NCBI GenBank assembly: GCA_029781035.1
Contig: JAKOXK010000070.1
Location: 1 to 64,000, forward strand
Reading direction: 5' to 3'
Source: Armatimonadota bacterium
GTDB lineage: Bacteria > Armatimonadota > Fimbriimonadia > Fimbriimonadales > Fimbriimonadaceae
DNA: 64,000 bases
Each line of letters opens with the position of its first letter. Positions within the stretch are counted from its first letter, which is position 1. A program made the translations under genes and the position numbers. Shown here piece after piece: positions 8,588 to 18,200 of the stretch. Below the pieces are notes generated by a model that was not told the origin of the DNA, did not search any database, and was given only the letters and a program-made list of their open reading frames with translations.

Positions 8588-9172
8588 TCACTGAAGCGAG
8601 AACCCAAGTCCCAGTGGATCCGCCACTGTGTGCGCGGGAGGGTTGGTTCGCCCGGCTAAGGCGCGTATGAGGCGGTCAACTGTCGGGTTGTATCGAGCAA
8701 ATGTTGGCAGTTTCTTTGGGCCGCGTCGCGACACCGCGAGATCAGTCTTCGGATCCCACTGGTATCGCCAGAGCCTCCCTGCTCGGAACGGTTCGCTCCG
8801 CAGGTCTGCTCCAAGGTGGAATCGGATTCCGCCTGAGAAGACCACGACTCGCGGTGCTCCCCACCGGAGTGGCACCACGGCCGCCCGTTGGTGTGCTTCG
8901 TTGTGCACACCGCAAACGAGAACCTCGGCGTTGAGCACGCGGCGTTCAGCTTCTCGCTCTATTTCGTCGAGGTCGGTTCTGTTCCAGGGCCCGCAGCCAC
9001 ACGCGCTCTGGATGCAAGAGAGCTTGGCCTGGAGGAGTCGGACGTTTCCGTAAAACCAAACGGCGCCAGCATCGTAGTAGCTGGGTTCGTCTTCGTAGCG
9101 GGTGTAACGCCGAGGAGGAGTGTCGAATTGTTCGTCCTGTACGGACGTTTCGTGCAAGTTGGTAAGGGGCAT
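8588..9172 (-). CDS. DprA/Smf-like Rossmann-fold protein
   Basis: A 194-aa protein resembling the Rossmann-like domain of DprA (DNA-processing protein A). YGNVRLL near residue 41 matches the family's N-terminal 'GN..LL' motif. The segment VLVCGVHNEAHQRAAVVPL occupies the position of the canonical SG.A.GID..AH..AL, and VVVFSGGI matches the beta-strand and glycine turn after it. The canonical SG...GID residues are changed, so ssDNA/RecA loading is uncertain. Such divergent DprA-like proteins are common on plasmids and integrative elements. It is divergent from the ardC-like gene and ends at a strong terminator. Confidence 0.55.
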   Translation of the reverse strand: MPLTNLHETSVQDEQFDTPPRRYTRYEDEPSYYDAGAVWFYGNVRLLQAKLSCIQSACGCGPWNRTDLDEIEREAERRVLNAEVLVCGVHNEAHQRAAVVPLRWGAPRVVVFSGGIRFHLGADLRSEPFRAGRLWRYQWDPKTDLAVSRRGPKKLPTFARYNPTVDRLIRALAGRTNPPAHTVADPLGLGFSLQ

Positions 9173-9344
9173 GGGTCGAGACCTCTCGACCGCCGGGCAA
9201 AGCTATCGCCGGCGTGTCCGCCCCATACAAAGGCAATCCAGACCTGATGCAAACAAATCACTCGTTTGTGCAAATGCTGGGCTGCGCAGTTGCACGAAAT
9301 AGATCGCGTTTGACGCCGGCGGCTTATCCCTCAACTGTAGGGGA

Positions 9345-9370
9345 TGCCCAGGGCCACGGGGCTCTGGGCA
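9345..9370 (+). promoter_or_regulatory. Stable hairpin in the leader of the ardC-like gene
   Basis: Arms TGCCCAGGGCC (9345-9355) and GGCTCTGGGCA (9360-9370) pair at 10 of 11 positions around loop ACGG. There is no T-tract. It overlaps the upstream in-frame ATG at 9344, which argues against that start. A nearby imperfect inverted repeat (TTTGTGCAA at 9265-9273, TTGCACGAA about 17 bp later) lies in the divergent promoter region. Confidence 0.4.
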
Positions 9371-9433
9371 CTGAGGTCAACCAATGCACATTCAAACAAA
9401 AGGGGCCCGCACACAGGGGCGCGAGGCTCCAGC

Positions 9434-10303
9434 GTGAACACCAAGCTCTACGAGGCGGTCACGGCTCAAATCACCAACGCGCTCCTTCGCGGAGTGGTGC
9501 CCTGGCGAAAGCCGTGGGCCGGAGGCGATGCGCTCCCGACCAACGCTAGGAGCAGGAAGCCGTACCGAGGCGTCAACGTGTTCCTGCTGGCTCTGGGCCC
9601 GTACTCAGACCACCGTTGGGTCACCTTCAACCAGGCGCGAGAGCTCGGCGGGTCGGTGCGACGAGGCGAGCGAGCGAGCCCGGTCGTCTTTTGGAAGCCT
9701 TGGCAGGTGGAAGGCGTCGACCAAGAGACCGGTGAGGTTCACAACTGGAAGGTTCCGATCCTCAAGCAGTACGTCGTCTTCAACGTCGAGCAGTGCGATG
9801 GTCTCGACATCGCGCCCCTTTTGCGCAGCGATCAAGCCAACCGGCGAATCGAGAGCGCAGAGAAGGCTGTCCGCAACGTGCCCGACCCACCGCGTTTTCA
9901 GGAACAGGGCACGTCCGCCTGGTATCGACCTGCCGAGGATCTTGTCCAAGTGCCCCCCATCAGTTCGTTCGAGTCGCCGGATGCCTACTATGCGACGGTC
10001 TTCCACGAGCTGGGACACGCCACGGGTCACGAGAGACGATTGAACCGTGCGTCAGTCACGGGTGAGATCCAGTTCGGCTCTCCGTGTTACAGCCGTGAGG
10101 AACTGACTGCGGAGCTCTGCTCAGCCTTCCTGTGCGCCACGATCGGGCTCGACAACTCGCTGATCGAGAATTCAGCAAGCTACATCCAGTCTTGGCACTC
10201 GGCACTTCACAGCGACAAGCGCGCGATCGTGGTCGCTGCGTCTCGGGCACAGAGAGCCGCCGACTATCTCCTGGGAGTCACCTTTGACGACCAACTGGTC
10301 TAG
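9434..10303 (+). CDS. ardC: ArdC-like antirestriction protein
   Basis: A 289-aa protein from the GTG start, with the ArdC architecture. The N-terminal ssDNA-binding domain (VNTKLYEAVTAQITNAL, VVPWRKPW, YRGVNVFLL) is followed by a zinc-metallopeptidase-like domain with FHELGHATGH and a downstream EELTAEL glutamate. ArdC proteins protect incoming mobile DNA from host restriction. The GTG is chosen because GAGG lies 7 bases upstream and family similarity starts there; an ATG at 9344 lies within a hairpin. The gene is divergent from the DprA-like gene and single, with its own terminator. It marks the island as derived from a conjugative or plasmid-like element. Confidence 0.85.
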   Translation: MNTKLYEAVTAQITNALLRGVVPWRKPWAGGDALPTNARSRKPYRGVNVFLLALGPYSDHRWVTFNQARELGGSVRRGERASPVVFWKPWQVEGVDQETGEVHNWKVPILKQYVVFNVEQCDGLDIAPLLRSDQANRRIESAEKAVRNVPDPPRFQEQGTSAWYRPAEDLVQVPPISSFESPDAYYATVFHELGHATGHERRLNRASVTGEIQFGSPCYSREELTAELCSAFLCATIGLDNSLIENSASYIQSWHSALHSDKRAIVVAASRAQRAADYLLGVTFDDQLV

Positions 10304-10322
10304 GCCGAACTCGGCCACCCCA

Positions 10323-10352
10323 CCCCGTTGCTCAAGCACGGGGCTCTTTTTT
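10323..10352 (+). terminator. Rho-independent terminator after ardC-like gene
   Basis: Arms CCCCGT (10323-10328) and ACGGGG (10338-10343), with further pairing GCT/AGC in the loop, followed by CTCTTTTTT. It lies 20 bp after the stop codon. The stop codon of the convergent minus-strand gene lies in the T-tract. Confidence 0.85.
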
Positions 10353-10656
10353 AGTGTATCCAGTGGAGCAGAAGTCCAGCTAGAAGGAGTCCGACAAGCG
10401 CGAAGATAACAGAGAGGTGCCCCATCAGCCCCCTCCGCCACTCTTGGCGGTCAATCTGGCGGGCGCACCACTTGCAGACGATTCGCATGCCGAAGCTCGT
10501 TTGGATGTGGCTGACGCTCGTCTTTGGATATCGACGCCGAACCCACTCCCCCGTCTTCACGCGACGCCGGAACTGGCGACCGTCCTCAACTTTGCACCCG
10601 CAACGATAGCAATTGGCCACGTGCCCGAAGTAGCCATAAACGGGCGACAATTGCAA
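10351..10656 (-). CDS. Small zinc-ribbon-like protein with C-terminal transmembrane segment
   Basis: A 101-aa protein with two Cys pairs, CYRCGC near residue 16 and CKWC near residue 61, arranged like a four-Cys zinc ribbon. A strong hydrophobic helix follows at about residues 80-98 (VIFALVGLLLAGLLL). It would be a tail-anchored membrane protein with a cytoplasmic zinc knuckle. The family is not recognised. It is convergent with the ardC-like gene, sharing the terminator region. Confidence 0.55.
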   Translation of the reverse strand: MQLSPVYGYFGHVANCYRCGCKVEDGRQFRRRVKTGEWVRRRYPKTSVSHIQTSFGMRIVCKWCARQIDRQEWRRGLMGHLSVIFALVGLLLAGLLLHWIH

Positions 10657-10785
10657 ACGACCTGCCTTCCAAGCAACCGCCTACCTCCCTGAGCGAGAGT
10701 CAGACCCTGAACCTAAGTTTGACCAACCCCTCTTAGGCAGTCACCAACAGCTCTGCTCGCGTCAGCCGATTACGTGTCCGACGAC

Positions 10786-11205
10786 CTACTCCAGGTTGCT
10801 TAGAACTGCTTGGTACGCCTTGTGAAGTTCAAAGACCGTGTGGTCGTCATACACGGAGTAGTGCGCTTGGTGGAGCCGCTCTTGTTCAAATGTGTCGTGC
10901 CAAGACGACCTCCGACATACAATAACCGGTTGGTTGATCTCAGAGAATTGGTCGGCGGTGATGTCTATCGTTATTCCTTCAAGCTCAATCCAAGCGTGGT
11001 AGCAACCGTCTCTTCTCCCCAGGACATATACTGATGCTCCCAAACCTTCGTCCTGCAAGTACGCTCCAAGCAGCAAGGCCGCGTCGCCACAAGCGCCATT
11101 CGGAAACTCCGCCAAGGTCACGATCAAGTTCCTCCTGTCGGTTCGCTCAAGGGCCCGCCTAAAGCTCTGCGCCAGTGTCCGCAGATGCTCGACATCGCTA
11201 GTCAT
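10786..11205 (-). CDS. Transglutaminase-like cysteine peptidase fold protein
   Basis: A 139-aa protein from the ATG at 11205, which has AGGA nine bases upstream; an upstream start at 11310 would overlap the divergent gene. GACGDAALLLGAYL, CYHAWIEL and ITIDITADQF supply the Cys, His and Asp order and spacing of the transglutaminase/papain-like triad (Cys near residue 40, His near 69, Asp near 81). Stand-alone small proteins of this fold are usually peptidases or amide-bond enzymes; the substrate here is unknown. Confidence 0.55.
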   Translation of the reverse strand: MTSDVEHLRTLAQSFRRALERTDRRNLIVTLAEFPNGACGDAALLLGAYLQDEGLGASVYVLGRRDGCYHAWIELEGITIDITADQFSEINQPVIVCRRSSWHDTFEQERLHQAHYSVYDDHTVFELHKAYQAVLSNLE

Positions 11206-11227
11206 CGACGTGTATCCTGGTGCCCTC

Positions 11228-11464
11228 ATGGCTGGAACGAAAAGCGAAACGAATCGCGACCAATGCGGCTTCGAGGTGAAAGAGTACGCGGGTGGCACGC
11301 CGTGGCTCATGGTCGAGCAAGGAAACTCGCCGCTGGCGATCCTTCATGACGGCTTCCTTGGCTTCGATCTCGAACCGGGTGTCACATACGAAGAAGCCCA
11401 AGCACTCGCGACGTTCATGAACCACCTTATCGCTGCGATTACACACACGCGTTTCCTCACGTGA
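11228..11464 (+). CDS. Small hypothetical protein
   Basis: A 78-aa protein from ATG 11228; a GTG at 11212 would add six residues. It is a soluble alpha/beta-like sequence with LMVEQGNSPLAILHDGFLGF and a helical C-terminus (YEEAQALATFMNHLIAAI). It is not recognised. It is divergent from the transglutaminase-like gene, 22 bp apart. Coding appearance is good, but there is no clear ribosome-binding site. Confidence 0.45.
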   Translation: MAGTKSETNRDQCGFEVKEYAGGTPWLMVEQGNSPLAILHDGFLGFDLEPGVTYEEAQALATFMNHLIAAITHTRFLT

Positions 11465-11498
11465 TCGGCTTTCGGGGCGAACAGAATCACCTCCCACT

Positions 11499-11810
11499 AT
11501 GCCACTCTCCCCACTAGCGAGACGATACTTCGACACTTGGATTCGGCAAGATACATGGGCGTCGCACCATCCGTGCGACATGGAGCGTTTCGACGTCTTT
11601 GTCTACGTGTACTTGCGATATTCGAGAAAGAGAGTCCCTTCCTCTGAGATCGAGTCCCTGATTGTCGAAGCTTGGGCAAGTCACTACCATGATCGGGAAA
11701 GTTTAGAGGATGACGCTGAACACTTCGCAACGCAGTTTGAACATCTATGCAGATTCTGGAGAAACCGCGAGCATGTCCCAGGCGTGTATGATCTTGACCG
11801 CCATGGCTGA
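11499..11810 (+). CDS. Small hypothetical protein
   Basis: A 103-aa soluble, acidic, mostly helical protein rich in aromatic residues (FDVFVYVYLRYS, FEHLCRFWRN). No family is recognised. It lies 34 bp downstream of the 78-aa gene in the same direction, so the two may be co-transcribed. It converges with the small gene that overlaps the STAND NTPase gene. Confidence 0.45.
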   Translation: MPLSPLARRYFDTWIRQDTWASHHPCDMERFDVFVYVYLRYSRKRVPSSEIESLIVEAWASHYHDRESLEDDAEHFATQFEHLCRFWRNREHVPGVYDLDRHG

Positions 11811-11828
11811 TCTGGCACGCACGCCTGA

Positions 11829-12257
11829 TCACCCCTTTATGCTTGGTCGGATGCAGTCGTAGCGAAGAACCTGCTTGCCATCATGACCCTCGTCAACCGA
11901 GATGTTCCGGGCGAGACTCGCGGTAAGGAATGGGTTGTGCCCGAAAATGAACGAGCCAAGGTAGGGGACACCCTCGATTTGGCCCTCCTGGAACAGACTA
12001 GATCTCATACGTCGGAACCATTTACCACCCTTGGAGTACTCGAGCCGCTCGGCGATGGTGAAGAAACGGTCGATGTAAACAAGCTCGGCAAATCGGAGAA
12101 CTTGTTCTTGGCTCAGTCTTCCACTCAGGACGAATACTTGAGTAGTATCGATGTGCTCAGTCGCGTGGCCACCCGTCCAGTCCCACCGAATCACCCACCG
12201 GGTTCCCTTGGCGGCACCTACCTTTGGCAACGTTTTGCCCCCATCATGTTTGGTCAA
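11829..12257 (-). CDS. Small protein overlapping the STAND nuclease gene (possible partner)
   Basis: About 142 aa from TTG 12257, or 133 aa from TTG 12230, which has GGGGG seven bases upstream. The longer frame to 12350 lies inside the STAND gene and reads as low-complexity Arg/Ser, so it is rejected. The body is beta-rich (WVIRWDWTGGHATEHID, IEGVPYLGSFIFGHNPF) with no recognised family. Its start overlaps or abuts the 3' end of the 2035-aa STAND gene, implying translational coupling and a shared role. Confidence 0.55.
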   Translation of the reverse strand: MTKHDGGKTLPKVGAAKGTRWVIRWDWTGGHATEHIDTTQVFVLSGRLSQEQVLRFAELVYIDRFFTIAERLEYSKGGKWFRRMRSSLFQEGQIEGVPYLGSFIFGHNPFLTASLARNISVDEGHDGKQVLRYDCIRPSIKG

Positions 12258-15200
12258 CCTCGGAGTCCTGGGGCAGCTCGACGTGCTCCTCCACCATCTT
12301 GACCGCTGCCTTGCCAGAGGACTTCTTGCTCGGAATGGGGGGTGCTTCAATGGTGTCTCGGACGGTCATCACTCGGATCGGGAAGCGCGTCATCGCATGG
12401 AGTCGATCGAATACGTCCGGTCGCGCGATTAGATCACAGCCATAGAGCGTCGGCGACTCCTCGTCGAAACGGTCTCCACACGGTCTGACGTGCCATACTC
12501 GCAACTCTACGGCGACTTCGCCGTTCGCGTCAACGAAGCAGTAAGGACGCTGACCGTGGAGGGTCAAGCCAAGGCGCGAGACATGCTCTGGATCAAGTCC
12601 GAAGATTGTTCTTTCGCCCAATATGTCGGCCCGTTGTTCCATCACGATTAAGGGCCCATGAATCAGCTGTACGACGCCATCGAACCGTGGCTGATGCTTC
12701 CAGACCTTCAACGGAGAGCTGGCATACGGCAAGGCTCCTGAAGGGATTGCGTCGCCCTTCACACTGACGATTCCAGAGTACACAGTGACCTCTCCCATCG
12801 CGTGTGGGAGCATCTCGTCGCCGAAGAGCACTTGAGTTTCCGCCTTGGCTATCCGTACCCAACCTCCACGTGGGGCGTTGTCCGCCTCCCGTTTGCACTC
12901 GTCCAAACCGTCCTCGATCTCACTGGGCATTGGATAGTCGGGCCGCAAGCCTCGGCATCTGCGCAGGTGCACGGCGGACTCCGTATCCGGCTTCAAGAGG
13001 TCGAAGAGCGGCCCGGCTGAATCTGGACTCCACTGGCCCGCCGCCTTGAAGTCACCTGGCAGGTACATGCCTTGCCGATTGATCACGGTCTCGAACAACT
13101 CTGTTTCCCAGTGGAGCATCGGAGGTTCGGGCAGTCGACGAACCCCTGACCTAGCTACCTCGTGTCTTTCCTGGGATCGGCGCTGCAACCCTGATTCGTG
13201 CCACGTTGCGTCGAAATCGGCTGCGACAACGTCACCGAAGTTTGGCACGACTCGCTCAATCCGTTCGAGTCGACCTTGGTGATCGAGCCATCGTATGGCC
13301 CGAACCCGCTGAGCCCCCAAGCCCTCATCACGCGGTTTGACTTTGATCATTGCCGGGAACGGAGCCGCATGCAGCCCTCGTCGCTGGAGTAAGGCGCGGG
13401 CGAGGTAGTCGAGGCTGAAGTGGTCAGTCCCCACAAGTAGTCCAAGCGGATCTGCCAGTCCTGCGCTCAGGTCATATGGCGCTGGCTCGTGTTCGTACAC
13501 TGCCTGGAGCAAGAGAGCGAGATTGGCGTCGGTCGAGTCTCGCCGAATCAGTCTCGACATGCCCGGGACAAGGCTCTGAGGGTTGCGGGCCAGGAGTTCA
13601 CAAATGCCCGCAAGAGCTTCAGTCTTGCGAGTAAGTTCCGGGTGCGCGGTTCTCGCCAGGAGGGCATAGCCAAGGGCTTCGTCCAAGACATTGGTAAAGA
13701 CTGCACCGGGTTGGTATCGAGTCAAAACACCGCGGGACGGCGCGCCGTCAGGTTCTTCGAGCCGATGCTGCAGCACTCCAAAAAGTGCTTCCCAAGCCGA
13801 TTTCGCGTCGTCCCGCAGGCCGATAGCGACAAGGGCCTCAACGAGGTGCTGACCGAGCCCGTACGGGTAAGACCGACCGAGCTCGGCCGACTCAGCCGCG
13901 AGCATGTCGATCGCCAACTGACGATCGGCGCGTAGACCTTCGGCGAGGAGATGAAGCTGATCCTTGTCCCCGAAGCAGCCCCATCCCCAATTCCCTCGCG
14001 CTCTCGTATAGGCGAGAACGAATGTCACTGCGGCTAGACGAGTTCTTCCAAGTCTGTCGAACTCCTGTGCCAAGGTCGCCAGGATTTCCCCAGACCTGAA
14101 AATGCCCACCTCGTGGGCCAGAGCCCGAACAAGACTTAGCGCGTCCGCGAAGAGGTCGTCAGCATCCAGTGAGGCCAGGCGCGGGACGAACATCTGCACG
14201 AATAGATCTGCGTTCTCGCCCTTTTCCAACAGTCGACCATCCAGGCGACGAATCCAGGCCAGGATGTCGAGTGGGCTCGCATCGGTAGCAAACATCGAGA
14301 TCGACCCAAGCTCGTCGTCTCGCGACCGACTCGCCGAATCGTTGTCTCCACCGTCGCTCTTTGACGGTTTCGGCGGCAGGCTGGAGACCGGAAGAGGAAT
14401 GCCATGATTACGGCAAATCGGCTCGATCAGCCCTTGCCACTTAGGGTCATCGTCTACCGGGTCGCCTTCAAACTTGGCTGCAAAGAGCCGCACATGCACG
14501 TCGGCTTCGTCCTGCTCCGTGACGACTTCCTGCAAGGTGTCCAGCATGGCTGCCCGGCTCTCCTTGCCGCCTCCGTACGGAATACTCAGCAATAGATCCC
14601 GACGGACAAGTGGATCCCCCTGATTACTCAAATGCGCAACCGCATCTGCCAGTGCTTCCTCCATGATCCAGCCGTGCCTTCCCCCCCATTGCACAAGTGA
14701 ATCCCCAAGGAGGCAGAGCGCGCCACATGGATCTACGGCCAGAAGAGTTTCAAACCAAGTCCCGGGTAGGTGACGCGTCTCCTTGCCGTCGGTGTGTGCG
14801 ACCACCGTGTTGACCAAAGGCTGAACTCGCTCGGTGCAGGAGCGAGCATAGTCCGGATCGCTCTCGCCCAGGGCCGGTAACCCATGCACCAAGTCGAACA
14901 GCAGCATGTCCTTGCGGAACCCATAGGAGCACAGGAACACAGAAGCGCGATCCCAGTGTTCGAGGGCCTCATCGGGACGACCAGCTATGGCGAGGGCCTC
15001 GGCATAGTGGAGCTCGTGCTCGGCATGAGTGTCAAACAGGTGGCTTTGAGTCGTCGATGCCTCGTACTCTGTCCGAATGAACTCGAACACCTCCGGGCGC
15101 TGCTGCGACGCGGACAGGGCAAGTAGAATCTCCGTCAACACATCGGTTGTCAGCGGGCCAGTTCGACTGCGCTCAAGCCCGGTGGTTGTCCCCTTGATCA

Positions 15201-18200
15201 CGGCTCGCAGTGCTGTAAGACTTCGCGACCAATCATCGTCCGTGCTGATAAGCTCCAGCGCTCTCCGCACAGAACTGGCCGCCAAGCTACGGTGTTGATA
15301 GAGGTCACATGCACGGGGCTCGCCGACGAAGGGGCGAGTGTCTGAAGCGAGCTGCTCAAAGGCCTCCGCAATGCTGTCCAGGGAGCCGGCCTCGATTAGA
15401 GCCGTATCGATGACGAACTGCAGCCAAAGGCGATACCAGCCTTCTCCAGCCATCCTTGTCCGGAGAGCGTCAAGGTCCGACGGGTTCAGGTGGGCGTGGA
15501 GCTGGACGCGATTGATCCACTCGCCAACTTCGTTGTCTTGGTTATATCGGCCTGGCGCGGTAGTCGGATCGAATTCGTCCAGCGGAAAGGCATCCAGCCA
15601 GTCCGCCGAGGGCCTTGCACCTAGGGCAATCAGTTCAACCGCCATACCAGCAGAAACAGGCTGCTCGCAGGCAGCCTGAGCAACGGCTTGCGCAGCTTCT
15701 GAGTCGCCAAGTCGAAGCCACTCCCTCGCTAGGGCAATGTCAACAAGGCTCTCAACGTCGCTACTCGTCGTCAAGCTTGTCCGCAGCTCACCGAGCGCGC
15801 CCTTTCCTCCCAGCTTGGCAAGAAGATCGACAAGTTTTCTGAGAAAGCCCCTTGGAAAGTCAGGATCTCCGTTGAGGCGCTTGGCGAGTCGTCGGACGGC
15901 CCAAGCGATTCCCTTGACGCGCGCACGACCATGGAACTCCGCAAGGATCAGCTCGGTGGATCGTTCGTGACCTACCTCCTTCTCCCGCGAAGCGGGGAGA
16001 GGCAAGTACAGCCTCCATGGCGGGGCACCACCAGCATCATCACAAACGGAGCAGAGCTCCAGACCAACTTCACGGCTCATCGTGGGTCGGCCTTCGAACA
16101 CCAGGGCGCTTGCGAGGGCATCAGCGCCTTTCACGAGTGCCAGAACACGACCGTATTGTCTCGGAACGAGCTTCTCCCCGAAACATGTCCGCAGTGACGC
16201 CAGGAGGTGGCAACTTGCCAACAATCCGGCCCAGTCTTGAACCTGAGCAGCAACAGCGAGTGCCGTGTAGAGGTTCCTTTCGATCGACTCTTCGCTATGT
16301 CCCTCCGCCACTGACCGCGATACAAGTGTCGGGTCGATTCTCGAAAGAAGATCGTCGAAGCGGTGGCTCCGACGAAGTGTTGGGAGCAGGAATCGAAAGG
16401 CGCGCGGATCCTCCAGGAACCCTAGCGAATCGAGCCATCGGCGCAAGGGTTCGAGCACGGCCGCCATGTCGACGCCTTGTTGCGCCAAGCCCTCGAGGAT
16501 GAACCGCCGGAAGCTCTCATGGTAGACCCTGATTCCGCCGGTGCCACCATCCTGGCTGAGTACGGGGGCCAGAGCCTCGAGCGCATTGTCAAGATCGTAG
16601 GCAAAGTCGGGCAGGATCGATCTCAGGTCAGCTTTTGACAGCGCAAAGTCGGCCGATGATAGGACGCGTGCAACGTACTGTTGAGGGCCCTCGACGCTCG
16701 GCAACAGGTGTCTGTAGTAGGCCGAGACGTTCCCATCGATCGACGGCGCTCCGTCCAAAAACGAAACGGGATCTACTGCTCGTCCTGCTTGGAGCTGCGC
16801 ATCAAGCGAGCGAGTGAGGTATGTCGCGTAGAGGGGATTGCCGGCAGCCCGATCCGACAAGACGGCCAAAGTTTCGTCCGCTTTCAACCCCGCGTTCTCG
16901 AGAGCCGCCCGCAGACCGGCACGTTCGGCCAAGACGACGATGTCCTCAGCTGCCCAGGGGGGAACGCTTGTGAGGCTTGGCTTTAGACGACCTAACGGAG
17001 CGAGATGGGCCCCAGGCTGGGTTCCAAAGACAATATGGACGCCCTCTGGAATGTTCAGAGTGGCCAGCTCATCAATGATTCTAGATTCCTCAACCGTCAC
17101 TGCACCACTCGTCTGACGAACTCGATCGATGTGATCCAGTCCGTCGATCAGCAGAACAACATGACCGGTCGGGCTCCTTTCAACCGCACCGGGAAGCAAG
17201 CGTTCCAGTTCCCACCTTCCCGCAGCGTAAGTACGGTGGACGTCGTCCCGTAGTGACGGAGCTCCCTGAATAAGCTCATAAACGAGGTTGCCCCAGAGCA
17301 CATCCGTGCTGATTCTTCGAGACACAAGTTCATCACCCGGCTCAAGGAAACAATAGTGACGGGCAACAAGGTGGCGTGCTTCCCGGAGGTGCTTCGCCGT
17401 CTCCTCCAAGAGCCAAGTCTTTCCGCTGCCTGGAGGGCCCTCGACAATCGTCACACCGGCGGAGAGGACAGTATCGGCAATGCCTTCGAGCTGATCGGCT
17501 CGTTTGACAAGTCGTTCGGGGTCAACCGAAGGATCTTGCGGAACGGTGCCGAAATCGGTCCGGAGTTGGAGCCAATTCTCGACATCTCTAAGCCTGGTCT
17601 CGCCCGGTGAGTCCCGCCGGGTCCTCGCAAAGCTAACCAGGCGCTCGCCAATGTCATGCGGCGACTGATCGGCGTTCGGATAGTGACCGATTCCCAGGCG
17701 ATCACCTAGGAAGACAAGCAATGTGCCCTCGAGTTTTCCGGGGGCGCGAAGATCTTCAGAGAACTCTGGACACTCCAATTCGATGACAAACTTCGCGCAG
17801 AAGTCTGCGAAGTCCTGACGCGCCATGCGTTCGGCGGCAAGGATGTTCCAGGCAGGAACTCCTCCTGCCGGCCATAGGTGATCGACATTGAGCCGGTAGG
17901 TTCTTCCAACAGCTGAACTGAGTAGGGGGCGGCCAGGGTCAATCGGGATCAACCAGGCGACACTTGATAGGTCGGGCACTGTCCAGTTCGTCCAGAGTCG
18001 GTACTCGTCACACTCTGTCCCGCATCCAAGGTGAGTCCGTACCAAAGCATCAATGCGGAGTCCTGTTGAGTCGGTTGTAAAGTCCTCTTGCTTCAGCGAG
18101 CGAGCATCGGCGGAACTGTGCTTGACCTGAACCTTTGTCTTCTGACCGGAGCGGTGCCTGGTGAAGTCGTCGAACCGATCGCCCGCGATGGCCTTTCGGT

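Noticed and set aside
8400-8591. A 63-aa minus-strand open frame overlapping the DprA-like stop
   Set aside because: Its first codons form the hairpin and T-tract of a clear terminator, and the rest has no protein-like pattern.
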